Shown: positions 48,612-56,435 of the stretch, in pieces
Numbering within the stretch: position 1 is the stretch's first letter
Layout: every line of letters starts with the position of its first letter
Assembly: GCA_905215755.1 (NCBI GenBank)
Contig: CAJMRE010000002.1
Coordinates: 58,019-122,018, forward strand
DNA: 64,000 nt
DNA from: an uncultured bacterium
GTDB lineage: Bacteria > Actinomycetota > Coriobacteriia > Coriobacteriales > Coriobacteriaceae
Direction: 5' to 3'
The notes under the pieces: generated by a model
Seen by the model: the letters and a program-made list of their open reading frames with translations, nothing else
Database searches by the model: none
Told to the model about the DNA's origin: nothing
Program-made: the position numbers and the translations under genes

Positions 48612-49049
48612 ATGAACGAGGGCTACACCAAGGTATTTGTTTCACTCGACGGTACTGAGCAGCAGGATTTTGTGCTCGCACGCGCCATCAAGGTCGCCGC
48701 GAACAACGGCGCCAAGCTAATCATCGGCCACGTTATCGATTCCACGGCGCTCGAGAGCGCCGGTTCCTATCCGGTCGATCTGGTCAACGGCCTAGAGGAG
48801 GCATTTAAGAACTCCATCGCCAAGCAGCTCGAAGAGGCCAAGGCCAATCCCGATATTCCCGAGGTCGAGGTCATGATTCGCGCCGGCCGTATTCGCGAGA
48901 CGCTCAAGGACGAGATGCTCGACGTGGTTAAGCCCGACCTGGTGCTCTGCGGCGCCCGCGGCCTGTCCTCGATCAAGTATGCGCTGCTGGGTTCGATTTC
49001 GACGTTCCTGCTGCGCAATACGGACTGCGACATCTTGGTCGTGAAGTAG
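48612..49049 (+). CDS. Universal stress protein (UspA family)
   Basis: A 145-residue single-domain Usp. The start VFVSLDGTEQQDFVLARAIKVA and the ATP-binding motif LVLCGARGLSSIKYALLGSISTFLLRN near 110-136 (G-2x-G-9x-S/T) are typical of nucleotide-binding members. GGAGGAAACC precedes the ATG. It is monocistronic and convergent with hipA across a shared hairpin. Confidence 0.92.
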   Translation: MNEGYTKVFVSLDGTEQQDFVLARAIKVAANNGAKLIIGHVIDSTALESAGSYPVDLVNGLEEAFKNSIAKQLEEAKANPDIPEVEVMIRAGRIRETLKDEMLDVVKPDLVLCGARGLSSIKYALLGSISTFLLRNTDCDILVVK

Positions 49050-49102
49050 CAAACGTACGCCTAACGCATCGCGGAGCGCAAGCCCACGTGCCCAAATCTT
49101 CC

Positions 49103-49137
49103 AAGAGCGGGACCACCATTACGGTGGCCCCGCTTTG
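49103..49137. terminator. Terminator between universal stress protein and hipA
   Basis: AAGAGCGGgaCCACC, loop ATTAC, GGTGGcCCCGCTTT, then TGCTTT. The stem is bidirectional and lies three bases from the hipA stop. Confidence 0.75.
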
Positions 49138-49139
49138 CT

Positions 49140-50429
49140 TTAGGCTGAGAATTGCTCCAGAACCCTCATTCTCTCAACGGAATCCGTCTGAATTTTCAGA
49201 GCGACCCGACCCAAATCTCCGGTTGCAGAGGCAAGTTCTGCAAGCTGGGCAGACACCTCTTCAGCCACTTCCGCCGCGATGTTCTTGATCATCTTGAGTG
49301 GCAGATGCAAATCTTGAGACATGAATTCGAAATCTTCAGGAGTCACCCCATCGATCACCCGGTGATCCCCAATATCAATCCCAAGATTATGGTCGTATCC
49401 CATTATCGTCGTGCAAACAATATCGTATGCAGGGGCCAACCTCTTTTCCCGCCAACTCGGACTATAAAGAAACGAATGGTTCTTGAGATGCGAGTCGCAA
49501 TTCCCCAACGCATAATCGACCATTACCTGACGAGCGAACATTTGAGTATCAGCAATTACGTTAGACGATTGCTCTCTTATCAATCGGCCGCAAAGAGCCA
49601 TATAGCAGCTATCGGGACGTGTCTCGTATTTCATATACGAAGGCCAGCCAACCGCTTGGCAAAAATCCTCCTGATGCAGCCTCAGAGGCACATCGAATCC
49701 GCTCATCGACGGCGGCTCATTGCTCCAGATTCTGTCATAACGCTCGGAAAAGAACGCACCAGGAATCGTATCCGAAGCTTCTGAACGGGCAATTTCAAGC
49801 CCAGCAGCAGACGCTGCCGTCATGCAAATTAATTCGTTGAACGGCAAATCCGGATGTTTAGTTGAAGCAATCTTGACTATGTGAGTCGAGGGGGCAGAGC
49901 CGAGCGGCAGCATCCAATCCCCCGACCCGGCCTTTTTTGCATCTTTACCGCGCGGTAAAAACCAACCGGTTTTAGACTGAGCGCCCGCCAACGACAGCCT
50001 CGAATCCTGCATATCATTTGCAATCTCAAACACTTCCGCCTTAGAAAGTGCCTCAAAATCCTCGTCTTGCAGAGGACGATAGCCCGGATCGTAGCTCGAT
50101 TTCTCATCGCCGAGAAACCTCAAGGCACCAACGCACTCATCGCCCAAACGCTCGAGCATCGATAAATAGTCTGACTGGGGGATTTGAAAACGCATCGACA
50201 GCTCATGCCGAACCGGGCCCTCGGGAAGCATGCCCGAAAAGAAGGCCGAAAACTCATTGCTGGCATATGGCTCATGTCGCAAGGGAAGAGAAGCTGAGAG
50301 TGCGGCAGCATCGTCGCGTTCAAGATATCCCTCATCATATGCAAACGTCTCGTTTACGGGGTCGGCCCTCTCAAATTCTCCGACCAGCTCAAACGTTCCC
50401 CGATACTCACGATAAACCTTTAATGCCAT
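49140..50429 (-). CDS. hipA: HipA-type serine/threonine kinase toxin
   Basis: A 429-residue HipA. In E. coli it phosphorylates glutamyl-tRNA synthetase and causes dormancy. Seen: SLPLRHEPY and GMLPEGPVRHEL in the N-terminal subdomain, the Ser-containing P-loop-like SRLSLAGAQSKTG near 143-155, HIVKIAST near 184, the catalytic Asp in YALGNCDSHLKNHSFL near 302-317 and the Mg-binding Asp in LAPAYDIVCT near 330. All active-site residues expected in HipA appear intact. It overlaps hipB by 10 bases. Confidence 0.95.
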   Translation of the reverse strand: MALKVYREYRGTFELVGEFERADPVNETFAYDEGYLERDDAAALSASLPLRHEPYASNEFSAFFSGMLPEGPVRHELSMRFQIPQSDYLSMLERLGDECVGALRFLGDEKSSYDPGYRPLQDEDFEALSKAEVFEIANDMQDSRLSLAGAQSKTGWFLPRGKDAKKAGSGDWMLPLGSAPSTHIVKIASTKHPDLPFNELICMTAASAAGLEIARSEASDTIPGAFFSERYDRIWSNEPPSMSGFDVPLRLHQEDFCQAVGWPSYMKYETRPDSCYMALCGRLIREQSSNVIADTQMFARQVMVDYALGNCDSHLKNHSFLYSPSWREKRLAPAYDIVCTTIMGYDHNLGIDIGDHRVIDGVTPEDFEFMSQDLHLPLKMIKNIAAEVAEEVSAQLAELASATGDLGRVALKIQTDSVERMRVLEQFSA

Positions 50430-50665
50430 GAGCCGTCGCCCCTCTCCCTCAGGATCAAATCGACCCCCAAGCTGTTAGCGATTTGAAGGGTTTGGCGAAG
50501 ATTGGCACCCGCCTTTCCACGCTCAAGCTCGCTCACAAAGCGCAAACTGCACTGGTTGAAATCAGCCACATCGCGTTGGGTATAACCGAGCTTCTTCCGG
50601 CGCTCACGCAAATATGCACCGAGTTCAGCTGGGTCAAAAATCGTTCGCTCATTCCAGTCTTGCAT
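50420..50665 (-). CDS. hipB: HipB antitoxin, XRE-type DNA-binding protein
   Basis: An 81-residue protein with the HTH in AYLRERRKKLGYTQRDVADFNQCSLRFVSELERGKAGANLRQTL. The C-terminus LILRERGDGSWH ends in a Trp-containing tail as in E. coli HipB, where the tail signals degradation. It binds and blocks HipA and represses the operon through the two operators upstream. Confidence 0.95.
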   Translation of the reverse strand: MQDWNERTIFDPAELGAYLRERRKKLGYTQRDVADFNQCSLRFVSELERGKAGANLRQTLQIANSLGVDLILRERGDGSWH

Positions 50666-50678
50666 GCTAATCCCCTAT

Positions 50679-50739
50679 GATTATCCCAAACGGGATAATC
50701 ATAGCACATCATGATGGAATTATCCCGTTTGGGATAATT
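50679..50739 (-). promoter_or_regulatory. Two hip operators flanking the hipBA promoter
   Basis: GATTATCCCAAACGGGATAATC (split GATTATCCC/AAAC/GGGATAATC, 50679-50700) and AATTATCCC/GTTT/GGGATAATT (50718-50739) are both perfect palindromes with the same TATCC...GGATA ends as E. coli hip operators but a six-base instead of eight-base spacer. Centres are 39 bases apart. TATGAT (50698-50703) is the likely -10, so the first site covers the -10 and the second covers the -35. Confidence 0.85.
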
Positions 50740-50781
50740 GTCTTAACGTGAATGACGCTCCGGGACGTTACACCGCGACGA

Positions 50782-51825
50782 CTACTCAAAGTATTGGAAT
50801 TTGTTGGTCGAGAAGGCAAACGTGACGACGAAGCCTTCGCCGGGCTCGGATGCCGCGGTGACATCGATACCCATCTTGGAGCACAGACGCGCCACCAGGT
50901 AGAGGCCAATGCCCGTTGCGCGCTTGGTGGTGCGGCCGTTATCGCCGGTAAAGCCCTTCTCGAACACGCGCGGCAGGTCGGCCGCGCTCACGCCGCAGCC
51001 GTTGTCCGCGACGGTGAGCTCGATGCGTTCGCTCGCCAGGCCCTCGTCCAGCAACGCGCCCGAAAACACGATCTTTGCGCCGTCCTCGCGCGCATATTTA
51101 ATGCTGTTCTGAATGAGCTGGCCCAGAATAAACTCGAGCCACTTCTCGTCGGTAAAGACCTCAAAGTCGAGGTTCTCGCACACCGGGGCCACGTGCGCCG
51201 CGATGAGCTCGCGCGCGTTGGCCTTAATCGCGCCCGTCACCAAGGTCTTGAGATCCCAGCGGCGAATCAGGTAGTCGCGCTCCACGACTTCCGAACGCGC
51301 GTAGTACAGCGCCTGGTCGATATAGCGCTCCACGCGAGCCAACTCACGGCCCAGGTCATCCACACGAGACAGGTCGTCTTCGCTGCCATCCAGGTTTTCC
51401 AAAATTAGATGAGCCGCCGCCAGGGGCAGTTTGGCCTCGTGGACCCAGCTCTCGATATAGTCGCGATAGTCATCGGTCTGACGCCGGCCTTCGGCAACCT
51501 CGTCGCAAGCGGCTTTGCCCACCCGGCGCAAGACCTCGTACTCGAGCTCGCCCTCGGCATAGGTCGGGCATTGCACCATCTCCTGCACCCATGCGGGGCT
51601 CTCGAGCTCCTCGGCCGCGCGCTCCAGCTGACGCAGAAAACGGCGGCGACGCGCGTACTCGACCACGATGCCGAGCATACCAAAGATAAAGGACACACCG
51701 ACCGCCACGACCACAATAGATGTCGAAGCACCGGCGACCGTCAGCACAAAGCAGCTCAGCAGCACGCCGCAGGTCCACACGGCGACGGGAAGCAGCGCAT
51801 CTTTAAAGAACTTGCCAAACGACAT
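50782..51825 (-). CDS. Intramembrane-sensing-type histidine kinase (BceS/GraS-like)
   Basis: A 347-residue kinase. Two membrane helices near 12-32 and 36-54 have almost no external loop, typical of the intramembrane-sensing group. The H-box reads DYIESWVHEAKLPLAAAHLIL near 122-142 with the phosphorylated His. The N-box is LGQLIQNSIKYAR near 232, and the G-boxes are VADNGCGVSAADL and TGIGLYL. It starts ten bases after the response regulator gene. BceS partners usually have a BceAB peptide exporter beside them; none is in the window. Confidence 0.9.
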   Translation of the reverse strand: MSFGKFFKDALLPVAVWTCGVLLSCFVLTVAGASTSIVVVAVGVSFIFGMLGIVVEYARRRRFLRQLERAAEELESPAWVQEMVQCPTYAEGELEYEVLRRVGKAACDEVAEGRRQTDDYRDYIESWVHEAKLPLAAAHLILENLDGSEDDLSRVDDLGRELARVERYIDQALYYARSEVVERDYLIRRWDLKTLVTGAIKANARELIAAHVAPVCENLDFEVFTDEKWLEFILGQLIQNSIKYAREDGAKIVFSGALLDEGLASERIELTVADNGCGVSAADLPRVFEKGFTGDNGRTTKRATGIGLYLVARLCSKMGIDVTAASEPGEGFVVTFAFSTNKFQYFE

Positions 51826-51834
51826 AGCCGGCCC

Positions 51835-52506
51835 CTAGACCGAATAGCCTTGGCCGCGGTGCGTCGTCAAATACCCCTTGATGCCGATTTTTTCGAGCGT
51901 GGTACGCAGGCGGTTGATGTTGACGGTGAGCGTATTGTCGTCCACGAAGGCATCGGAGTCCCACAGGTCCTGCATGATGGCCGAGCGCGAGACGATCTTG
52001 CCCGCGCGGCTCAGAAGCAACGAGAGGATACGCAGCTCGTTTTTGGTGAGCTCGGTGCTGGTGCCCGTTTGCGTGTTGGTGACCATGGAGCGTGCGAGAT
52101 CGAGCTCCAGCCCCTTGTGGACAAGTGTGCTGCGCTCACCTGCCGCCGCGGTGCGACGCAGCAGTGCGTTGATGCGTGCCACGAGCACACGGGCGCTGTA
52201 GGGCTTGGGAACAAAGTCGTCCGCGCCGAGCGTCATGGCCATGACCTCGTCAATCTCGGTCGTGCGCGACGTGAGGACGATGATGGGAACCTCGGATTCG
52301 CGGCGAACCTCATGGCAGATGTGCTGGCCGTCTTTGACGGGGAGCGTGAGGTCGAGCAGCACCAGGTCGGGAGCGGCGGCGAGAATATCGCGCGAGACGT
52401 GCTCGAACGATTCGCAGGCCTCGATTTCAAACCCGGCGCGGGCAAGAATGTCGACAAGCTCACGACGAATGGGCTCGTCGTCCTCAACGATATAGATCAG
52501 CGGCAT
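51835..52506 (-). CDS. OmpR/BceR-like response regulator
   Basis: A 223-residue regulator. The receiver domain has the acidic pocket IVEDDEP near 6-11, phosphoacceptor Asp in LVLLDLTLPVKDG near 51 and Lys in FVPKPYS near 103. A winged-helix OmpR domain follows, ending RTTLEKIGIKGYLTTHRGQGYSV. The ATG at 52506 follows GGGAG; a longer upstream frame lacks homology. It is paired with the kinase just downstream. Confidence 0.92.
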   Translation of the reverse strand: MPLIYIVEDDEPIRRELVDILARAGFEIEACESFEHVSRDILAAAPDLVLLDLTLPVKDGQHICHEVRRESEVPIIVLTSRTTEIDEVMAMTLGADDFVPKPYSARVLVARINALLRRTAAAGERSTLVHKGLELDLARSMVTNTQTGTSTELTKNELRILSLLLSRAGKIVSRSAIMQDLWDSDAFVDDNTLTVNINRLRTTLEKIGIKGYLTTHRGQGYSV

Positions 52507-52650
52507 GGGTTCCGCTCCCCTCTTGGTTGTCTTGCCACCATTATGGCTGCGAAACTGCAGGTGTGCACCGCGCGCGGTGCCAAGGTGACAGAACTGTTCG
52601 CGAGCGGGGGCGTTTTGTCCGCCTCGCACTCGTAGCGGTGGCGGGGACCA

Positions 52651-52686
52651 AAATGATTCTTTAATCCCCGTCCCAGAAAATCATTT
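52651..52686 (-). terminator. Hairpin at the stop of the unknown 235-residue gene
   Basis: AAATGATT and AATCATTT arms (8 bp) enclose a loop with CCCCGTCCC. The stem begins at the stop codon (52685) and T4 follows on the minus strand. It belongs to the GTCCC hairpin group. Confidence 0.5.
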
Positions 52687-53392
52687 AGCGGCGGGCGCGG
52701 AGCTTTTCGTAGCCTTCGGCGAAGAAGGCGACCGTGGCGGCATCGGAGTCGGCAGCGTCACCGTCGGTGGCAGGGACCACGCCGTGCTCGTCGCTCACCA
52801 GGAACAGCGCGCCCTTAAGCTGCGCGGGAATGTCTACGCGCGTGACCGGGATGCCCTTGGTCTGGGCCAGCTGCTCGATGAGCGTCGCCGTGCCGCACAG
52901 GAACTCGTCCGCCGGCGCCACAAAGGCAAGCTCGCCGTTGTTGACGGCGGCGAGCAGCTCGGGCGCCACGCCGGTCTCGTCGGCCTCGGAGCGGGCCTCG
53001 GCGGAGCGGGCACGCAGCGCCTTGGCCGACGTATCGGCGAGCGGCTCGTACTCCCCCACCGTCATGGCGGCGTTGCCGTTGATGTCGATCACCAGCATGA
53101 GCACGCCGTCGCGTGCGGTGTAATCGCCCTCGGCAAGCGACCACTCAACGTGCTGCTTGGCCCAGCTGAGCATGTTATGGGTAAGCGGCTCGCCCTGCAC
53201 CAGGCGCTCGGACAGTGCGCGAATGTGGCGGTTGAGCATGGGCACCTTTTTGTTGGACATGCGCCAACGGCAGACAAGCGCGGGCTTGTCGAGCGTAAAC
53301 TTCTCGACCGCCTCCTGATTGGCGCAAAAGTCCTCGTACGCACGCTGATCCTCAGCATTGCCAAACAGCTCGGCATCATCAATCTGGGGCAT
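52685..53392 (-). CDS. Conserved protein of unknown function
   Basis: A 235-residue soluble protein, starting at the ATG at 53392 after AAAGGT. It begins MPQIDDAELFGNAEDQRAYEDF, then has CRWRMSNKKVPMLNRHIRALSERL near 41-65, a predicted strand-rich centre (GVLMLVIDINGNAAMTVGEYEPL) and a later ELLAAVNNGELAFVAPADEFLCGTATLIEQL. No catalytic motif is evident and I cannot name a family. It lies downstream of purH on the same strand but beyond that gene's terminator. Confidence 0.6.
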   Translation of the reverse strand: MPQIDDAELFGNAEDQRAYEDFCANQEAVEKFTLDKPALVCRWRMSNKKVPMLNRHIRALSERLVQGEPLTHNMLSWAKQHVEWSLAEGDYTARDGVLMLVIDINGNAAMTVGEYEPLADTSAKALRARSAEARSEADETGVAPELLAAVNNGELAFVAPADEFLCGTATLIEQLAQTKGIPVTRVDIPAQLKGALFLVSDEHGVVPATDGDAADSDAATVAFFAEGYEKLRARR

Positions 53393-53432
53393 GGTTGTAC
53401 CTTTCGTGTTAGTCATTCCGTCCTCTTATACC

Positions 53433-53468
53433 AAAAAGACGGCCCTCCAAACGGAGCGACCGTCTTTT
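53433..53468 (-). terminator. Terminator of purH
   Basis: AAAAGACGGcCcTCC, loop AAAC, GGAgCGaCCGTCTTTT. On the minus strand T5 follows the stem. It is 30 bases beyond the purH stop. Confidence 0.85.
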
Positions 53469-53497
53469 GCAGAGATTATTTTGTCCCGAGGCGAAAC

Positions 53498-55105
53498 TTA
53501 GTGCCTAAAGTGGCGAGCGCCTGTAAAGACCATAGCAATATTGTGCTCGTTGCAGGCCTGGATGCTCTCGTCGTCGCGCTTGGAGCCGCCGGGCTGGATG
53601 ATGCAGGTCACGCCGTGCGCAGCAAGCACGTCGACGTTGTCGCGGAACGGGAAGAACGCGTCGCTTGCGCAGGCAAAGCCGCCCTTCTCCACGCCCTCGC
53701 GCTCGCAGAAGTCCTCGGCGCGCTCGCAGGCAAGCAGCGCAGAGTCAACGCGGTTAGGCTGACCCGGGCCCATGCCAATGCCGGCCTTGCCCTTGGAGAC
53801 CAGGATGGCGTTGGACTTGACGCCCTTGCAGACCTTCCAGGCAAACTCGAGCTCGGCCATCTCGGCGTCAGTGGGCTTGCGGTCGGTGGGAAACGTGAAG
53901 GTCGCGGGATCCTCGGTCACGTGGTCGACTTCCTGCACCAGCATGCCGCCGTCGACGGAGCGCAGCTCCACCTGGGCGCCGTGGTCCACGCCGCCGGTAG
54001 CCAGCACGCGCAGGTTGGGGCGCTTGGCCATGCGCTCGAGCGCCTCGGCAGTGTAGCTCGGGGCGATGATAACCTCGACGAACTGCTTGTTCTGATCGGC
54101 GAAGTGCTCGACCAGCTCATAGGGAACCTCGCGGTTGCAGGCGATGATGCCGCCAAAGGCGCTCTTGGGATCGCAGGCAAACGCGCGGTCGTAGGCGGCC
54201 GTGATGTCCTCGGCCGCGGCGGAGCCGCAGGGGTTCTGATGCTTGAGGATCACGCAGGCAGGCTCGTCGAACTCGCGGACCAGGTTCCAAGCGGCGTCGG
54301 CATCCAGATAGTTGTTGTAGCTGAGCGGCTTGCCCTGGATCTGCTCGGAGCCCACGAGCGGGAACTGCGAGCTCGCGGTGTTCTCGCAGCCCTCGGCAAA
54401 GCGATAGACCGTAGCCTTCTGCTGAGGATTCTCGCCATAGCGCAGGTCGTCGACCTTCTCCAGCGAGATCTCAAGCTTGGCAGAAGTGTCCGCCACGTCG
54501 CTTGCCTGGGCGGCAAGCCAACGGGAGATAGCCGTGTCGTAGGCGGCGGTGGTCTGGTAGACCTTCACCTGCAGGCGACGACGAGTGGAAAGCGTGGTGC
54601 AGCCACCGGTCTCGTGCATCTCGGCCAGGACGGCATCATAGTCGGCCGGGTCGGAGATGACGGTAACGCTCGCGGCGTTCTTAGCGGCGGAGCGCAGCAT
54701 GGAGGGGCCACCGATGTCGATGTGCTCGATGGCGTCCGCGAAGGTGACCTCGGGGTTGGCGACGGTTTTCTCGAACTCGTACAGGTTGACGACGACCAGG
54801 TCGATCAGCTTAATGCCGTGCTGAGCGGCCTCCTGCATGTGCTGCTCGGAATCGCGGCGGGCCAGCAGCGCGCCGTGAACCTTGGGGTGCAGGGTCTTAA
54901 CGCGGCCGTCCATCATCTCGGGATAGCCCGTGAACTCCTCGATGGGGGTTACGGGAACGCCCGCGTCCTCAATGGCACGAGCCGTGCCGCCCGTAGAGAT
55001 GATCTCGACGCCAAAGTCATCGACCAGCGTCCGTGCGAAATCGACGACGCCCGTCTTATCGGTAACCGAGATCAACGCGCGTGCGATCTTCACATCAGAT
55101 CCCAT
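53498..55105 (-). CDS. purH: Bifunctional AICAR transformylase / IMP cyclohydrolase
   Basis: A 535-residue enzyme for the last two steps of IMP synthesis. The N-terminal cyclohydrolase (1-200) has LISVTDKTGVVDFARTL, IISTGGTARAIEDAG, EEFTGYPEMMDGRVKTLHPKVHGALLARRD and IDIGGPSMLRSAAKN. The transformylase half has LRYGENPQQKATVYR, VILKHQNPCGSAAAEDI (catalytic KH...P), and the C-terminal DAFFPFRDNVD and IQPGGSKRDDESI. Ends in RHFRH as is usual. It is preceded by a dyad at 55180. Confidence 0.97.
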   Translation of the reverse strand: MGSDVKIARALISVTDKTGVVDFARTLVDDFGVEIISTGGTARAIEDAGVPVTPIEEFTGYPEMMDGRVKTLHPKVHGALLARRDSEQHMQEAAQHGIKLIDLVVVNLYEFEKTVANPEVTFADAIEHIDIGGPSMLRSAAKNAASVTVISDPADYDAVLAEMHETGGCTTLSTRRRLQVKVYQTTAAYDTAISRWLAAQASDVADTSAKLEISLEKVDDLRYGENPQQKATVYRFAEGCENTASSQFPLVGSEQIQGKPLSYNNYLDADAAWNLVREFDEPACVILKHQNPCGSAAAEDITAAYDRAFACDPKSAFGGIIACNREVPYELVEHFADQNKQFVEVIIAPSYTAEALERMAKRPNLRVLATGGVDHGAQVELRSVDGGMLVQEVDHVTEDPATFTFPTDRKPTDAEMAELEFAWKVCKGVKSNAILVSKGKAGIGMGPGQPNRVDSALLACERAEDFCEREGVEKGGFACASDAFFPFRDNVDVLAAHGVTCIIQPGGSKRDDESIQACNEHNIAMVFTGARHFRH

Positions 55106-55179
55106 GCAGTCCTCCTGTCTGGTACGCCGCCGTGCTCTGTGAGTCGGTGATACGTCGATCTGCAGCGCTCGCGCAGCGG

Positions 55180-55201
55180 CATTGAAAATACTGATTCAAT
55201 G
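55180..55201. promoter_or_regulatory. Dyad upstream of purH, candidate operator
   Basis: CATTGAA and TTCAATG are perfect 7-bp arms around AATACTGA, about 75 bases upstream of the purH ATG. A purine-responsive regulator could bind here; the motif is not one I recognise. Confidence 0.35.
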
Positions 55202-55382
55202 TAGCGCATCGAGCGCATCGATGCACCCCGCAACGGGCGCATGTGCAGAAAAAGTTTGTGAGCGGAGGGGATGGGCACGGCACTGGGCACGGTGAGTTCA
55301 TGGAACACAGGGGCACCATAATTTGATGCCAATGGCGTGGTAGAACTGTGCTCGATATGCATCCGCAAAAGAAAGAGGCACC

Positions 55383-56024
55383 ATGGTCTCGCGGGTTCTC
55401 TACCGACCGTTTGATACCGAAGATTTCGACGCCATCGCGCTGATCCTGCAGCAGCTTTGGCACAACAACTCGGATATCGATGAGTACAACCGCCTTGAGG
55501 CCGCGTGCGACCTCGCCTATTGCCTTTCGTCATCGACGTTTTCGCAGGTTGCCGTAATCGACGGTCAGGCGCGCGGCATTGCGCTCGCGCGTGCGGGACA
55601 GAGCTCCGGCGCCACCGTTAAGGAACATTGGATGGATACCGAACGCGCGCTGCTATCGCAGATGCGTGAGCTGGAGCCCGATGCCTGCGCCGAGTATCTC
55701 TCGTTTGTGCGCGCAACCATCCGAACCAACAACCGCCTGCTCGAGAGCAGCCCGCTGCCGCACGACAACGAGGTCACGCTGCTTGCCGTTGATCGCGATG
55801 TCCACGGCCTGGGCGTTGGCTCGGTTTTGCTCGATGCCGCGGTCTCGCACCTGTCCTCGCTTGGAGCGACGAGGGCGCACCTGTACACCGACTCCAGCTG
55901 CTCGTGGAAGTTCTACGAGATGCACGGCTTTAAGCGCACGGCCACGCACCGCGCCAACCGCGAAGAGCGCCGCCACGACATGCCGCGCGAAAGCTTCCTC
56001 TACGAACTCGACCTAACAGCCTAG
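55383..56024 (+). CDS. GNAT-family N-acetyltransferase
   Basis: A 213-residue GNAT. The N-terminal part starts VSRVLYRPFDTEDFDAIALIL. The acetyl-CoA-binding core is LLAVDRDVHGLGVGSVLLDAAVSHLSSLGATRAHLYTD near 140-177 (V..D..V.G.GVG.. is the Q/RxxGxG/A loop variant) and SCSWKFYEMHGFKRTATHR near 180. An insertion of about 55 residues near 75-130 makes it longer than minimal GNATs. Substrate is unknown. GAGG precedes the ATG. Confidence 0.88.
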   Translation: MVSRVLYRPFDTEDFDAIALILQQLWHNNSDIDEYNRLEAACDLAYCLSSSTFSQVAVIDGQARGIALARAGQSSGATVKEHWMDTERALLSQMRELEPDACAEYLSFVRATIRTNNRLLESSPLPHDNEVTLLAVDRDVHGLGVGSVLLDAAVSHLSSLGATRAHLYTDSSCSWKFYEMHGFKRTATHRANREERRHDMPRESFLYELDLTA

Positions 56025-56092
56025 CCTCGGCAGCCACACCTGGTCATTTAAGTCTGTCCCCAATGAGTGGCCTAGGGGGTTTGTAGATAGCC

Positions 56093-56322
56093 GTGGTCAA
56101 AAAACATCAAATATGAGTACTGTTACCTTTTTAGTAGCAGCGATTTGGGGCATTTTTGATGCTTGCAGGCATGACGACCAGCTGCGCGAGCTGACGTAGC
56201 TCCCCAAATGTTCAATAAAATGGGCTCCTAACGAGAAGTACTCTCATTAGGAGCCCGTTATTATGTGCAAACATATGTGACCAACGCAGCAACAGTACTC
56301 ATATTTGGCATTTTTTGTCCAC
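56093..56322. repeat. Intergenic TIR element, copy C (230 bp)
   Basis: Outer ends GTGGTCAAAAAA and TTTTTTGTCCAC are near-perfect inverses, and inner parts share CAAATATGAGTACTGTT. The left end continues TTTTTAGTAGCAGCGATTT. The interior carries an independent hairpin GGGCTCCTAA/TTAGGAGCCC. It lies between the convergent GNAT and DUF2207 genes. Confidence 0.8.
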
Positions 56323-56375
56323 TGCCCCTTGCGCGAAAGTCCTCAACGGAAAGTTTAGCCCGTTTCGATGCACAA

Positions 56376-56422
56376 AAATGGGGTGGATCTTCCCTGGCAA
56401 CCGCCCAGAAAGATCCACCCCA
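56376..56422 (-). terminator. Terminator of the DUF2207 gene
   Basis: TGGGGTGGATCTT and AAGATCCACCCCA arms flank a 19-base loop, and A5 on the plus strand becomes T5 on the minus strand. It starts 14 bases after the stop. Confidence 0.85.
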
Positions 56423-56435
56423 AAGCAAGCGCTCG

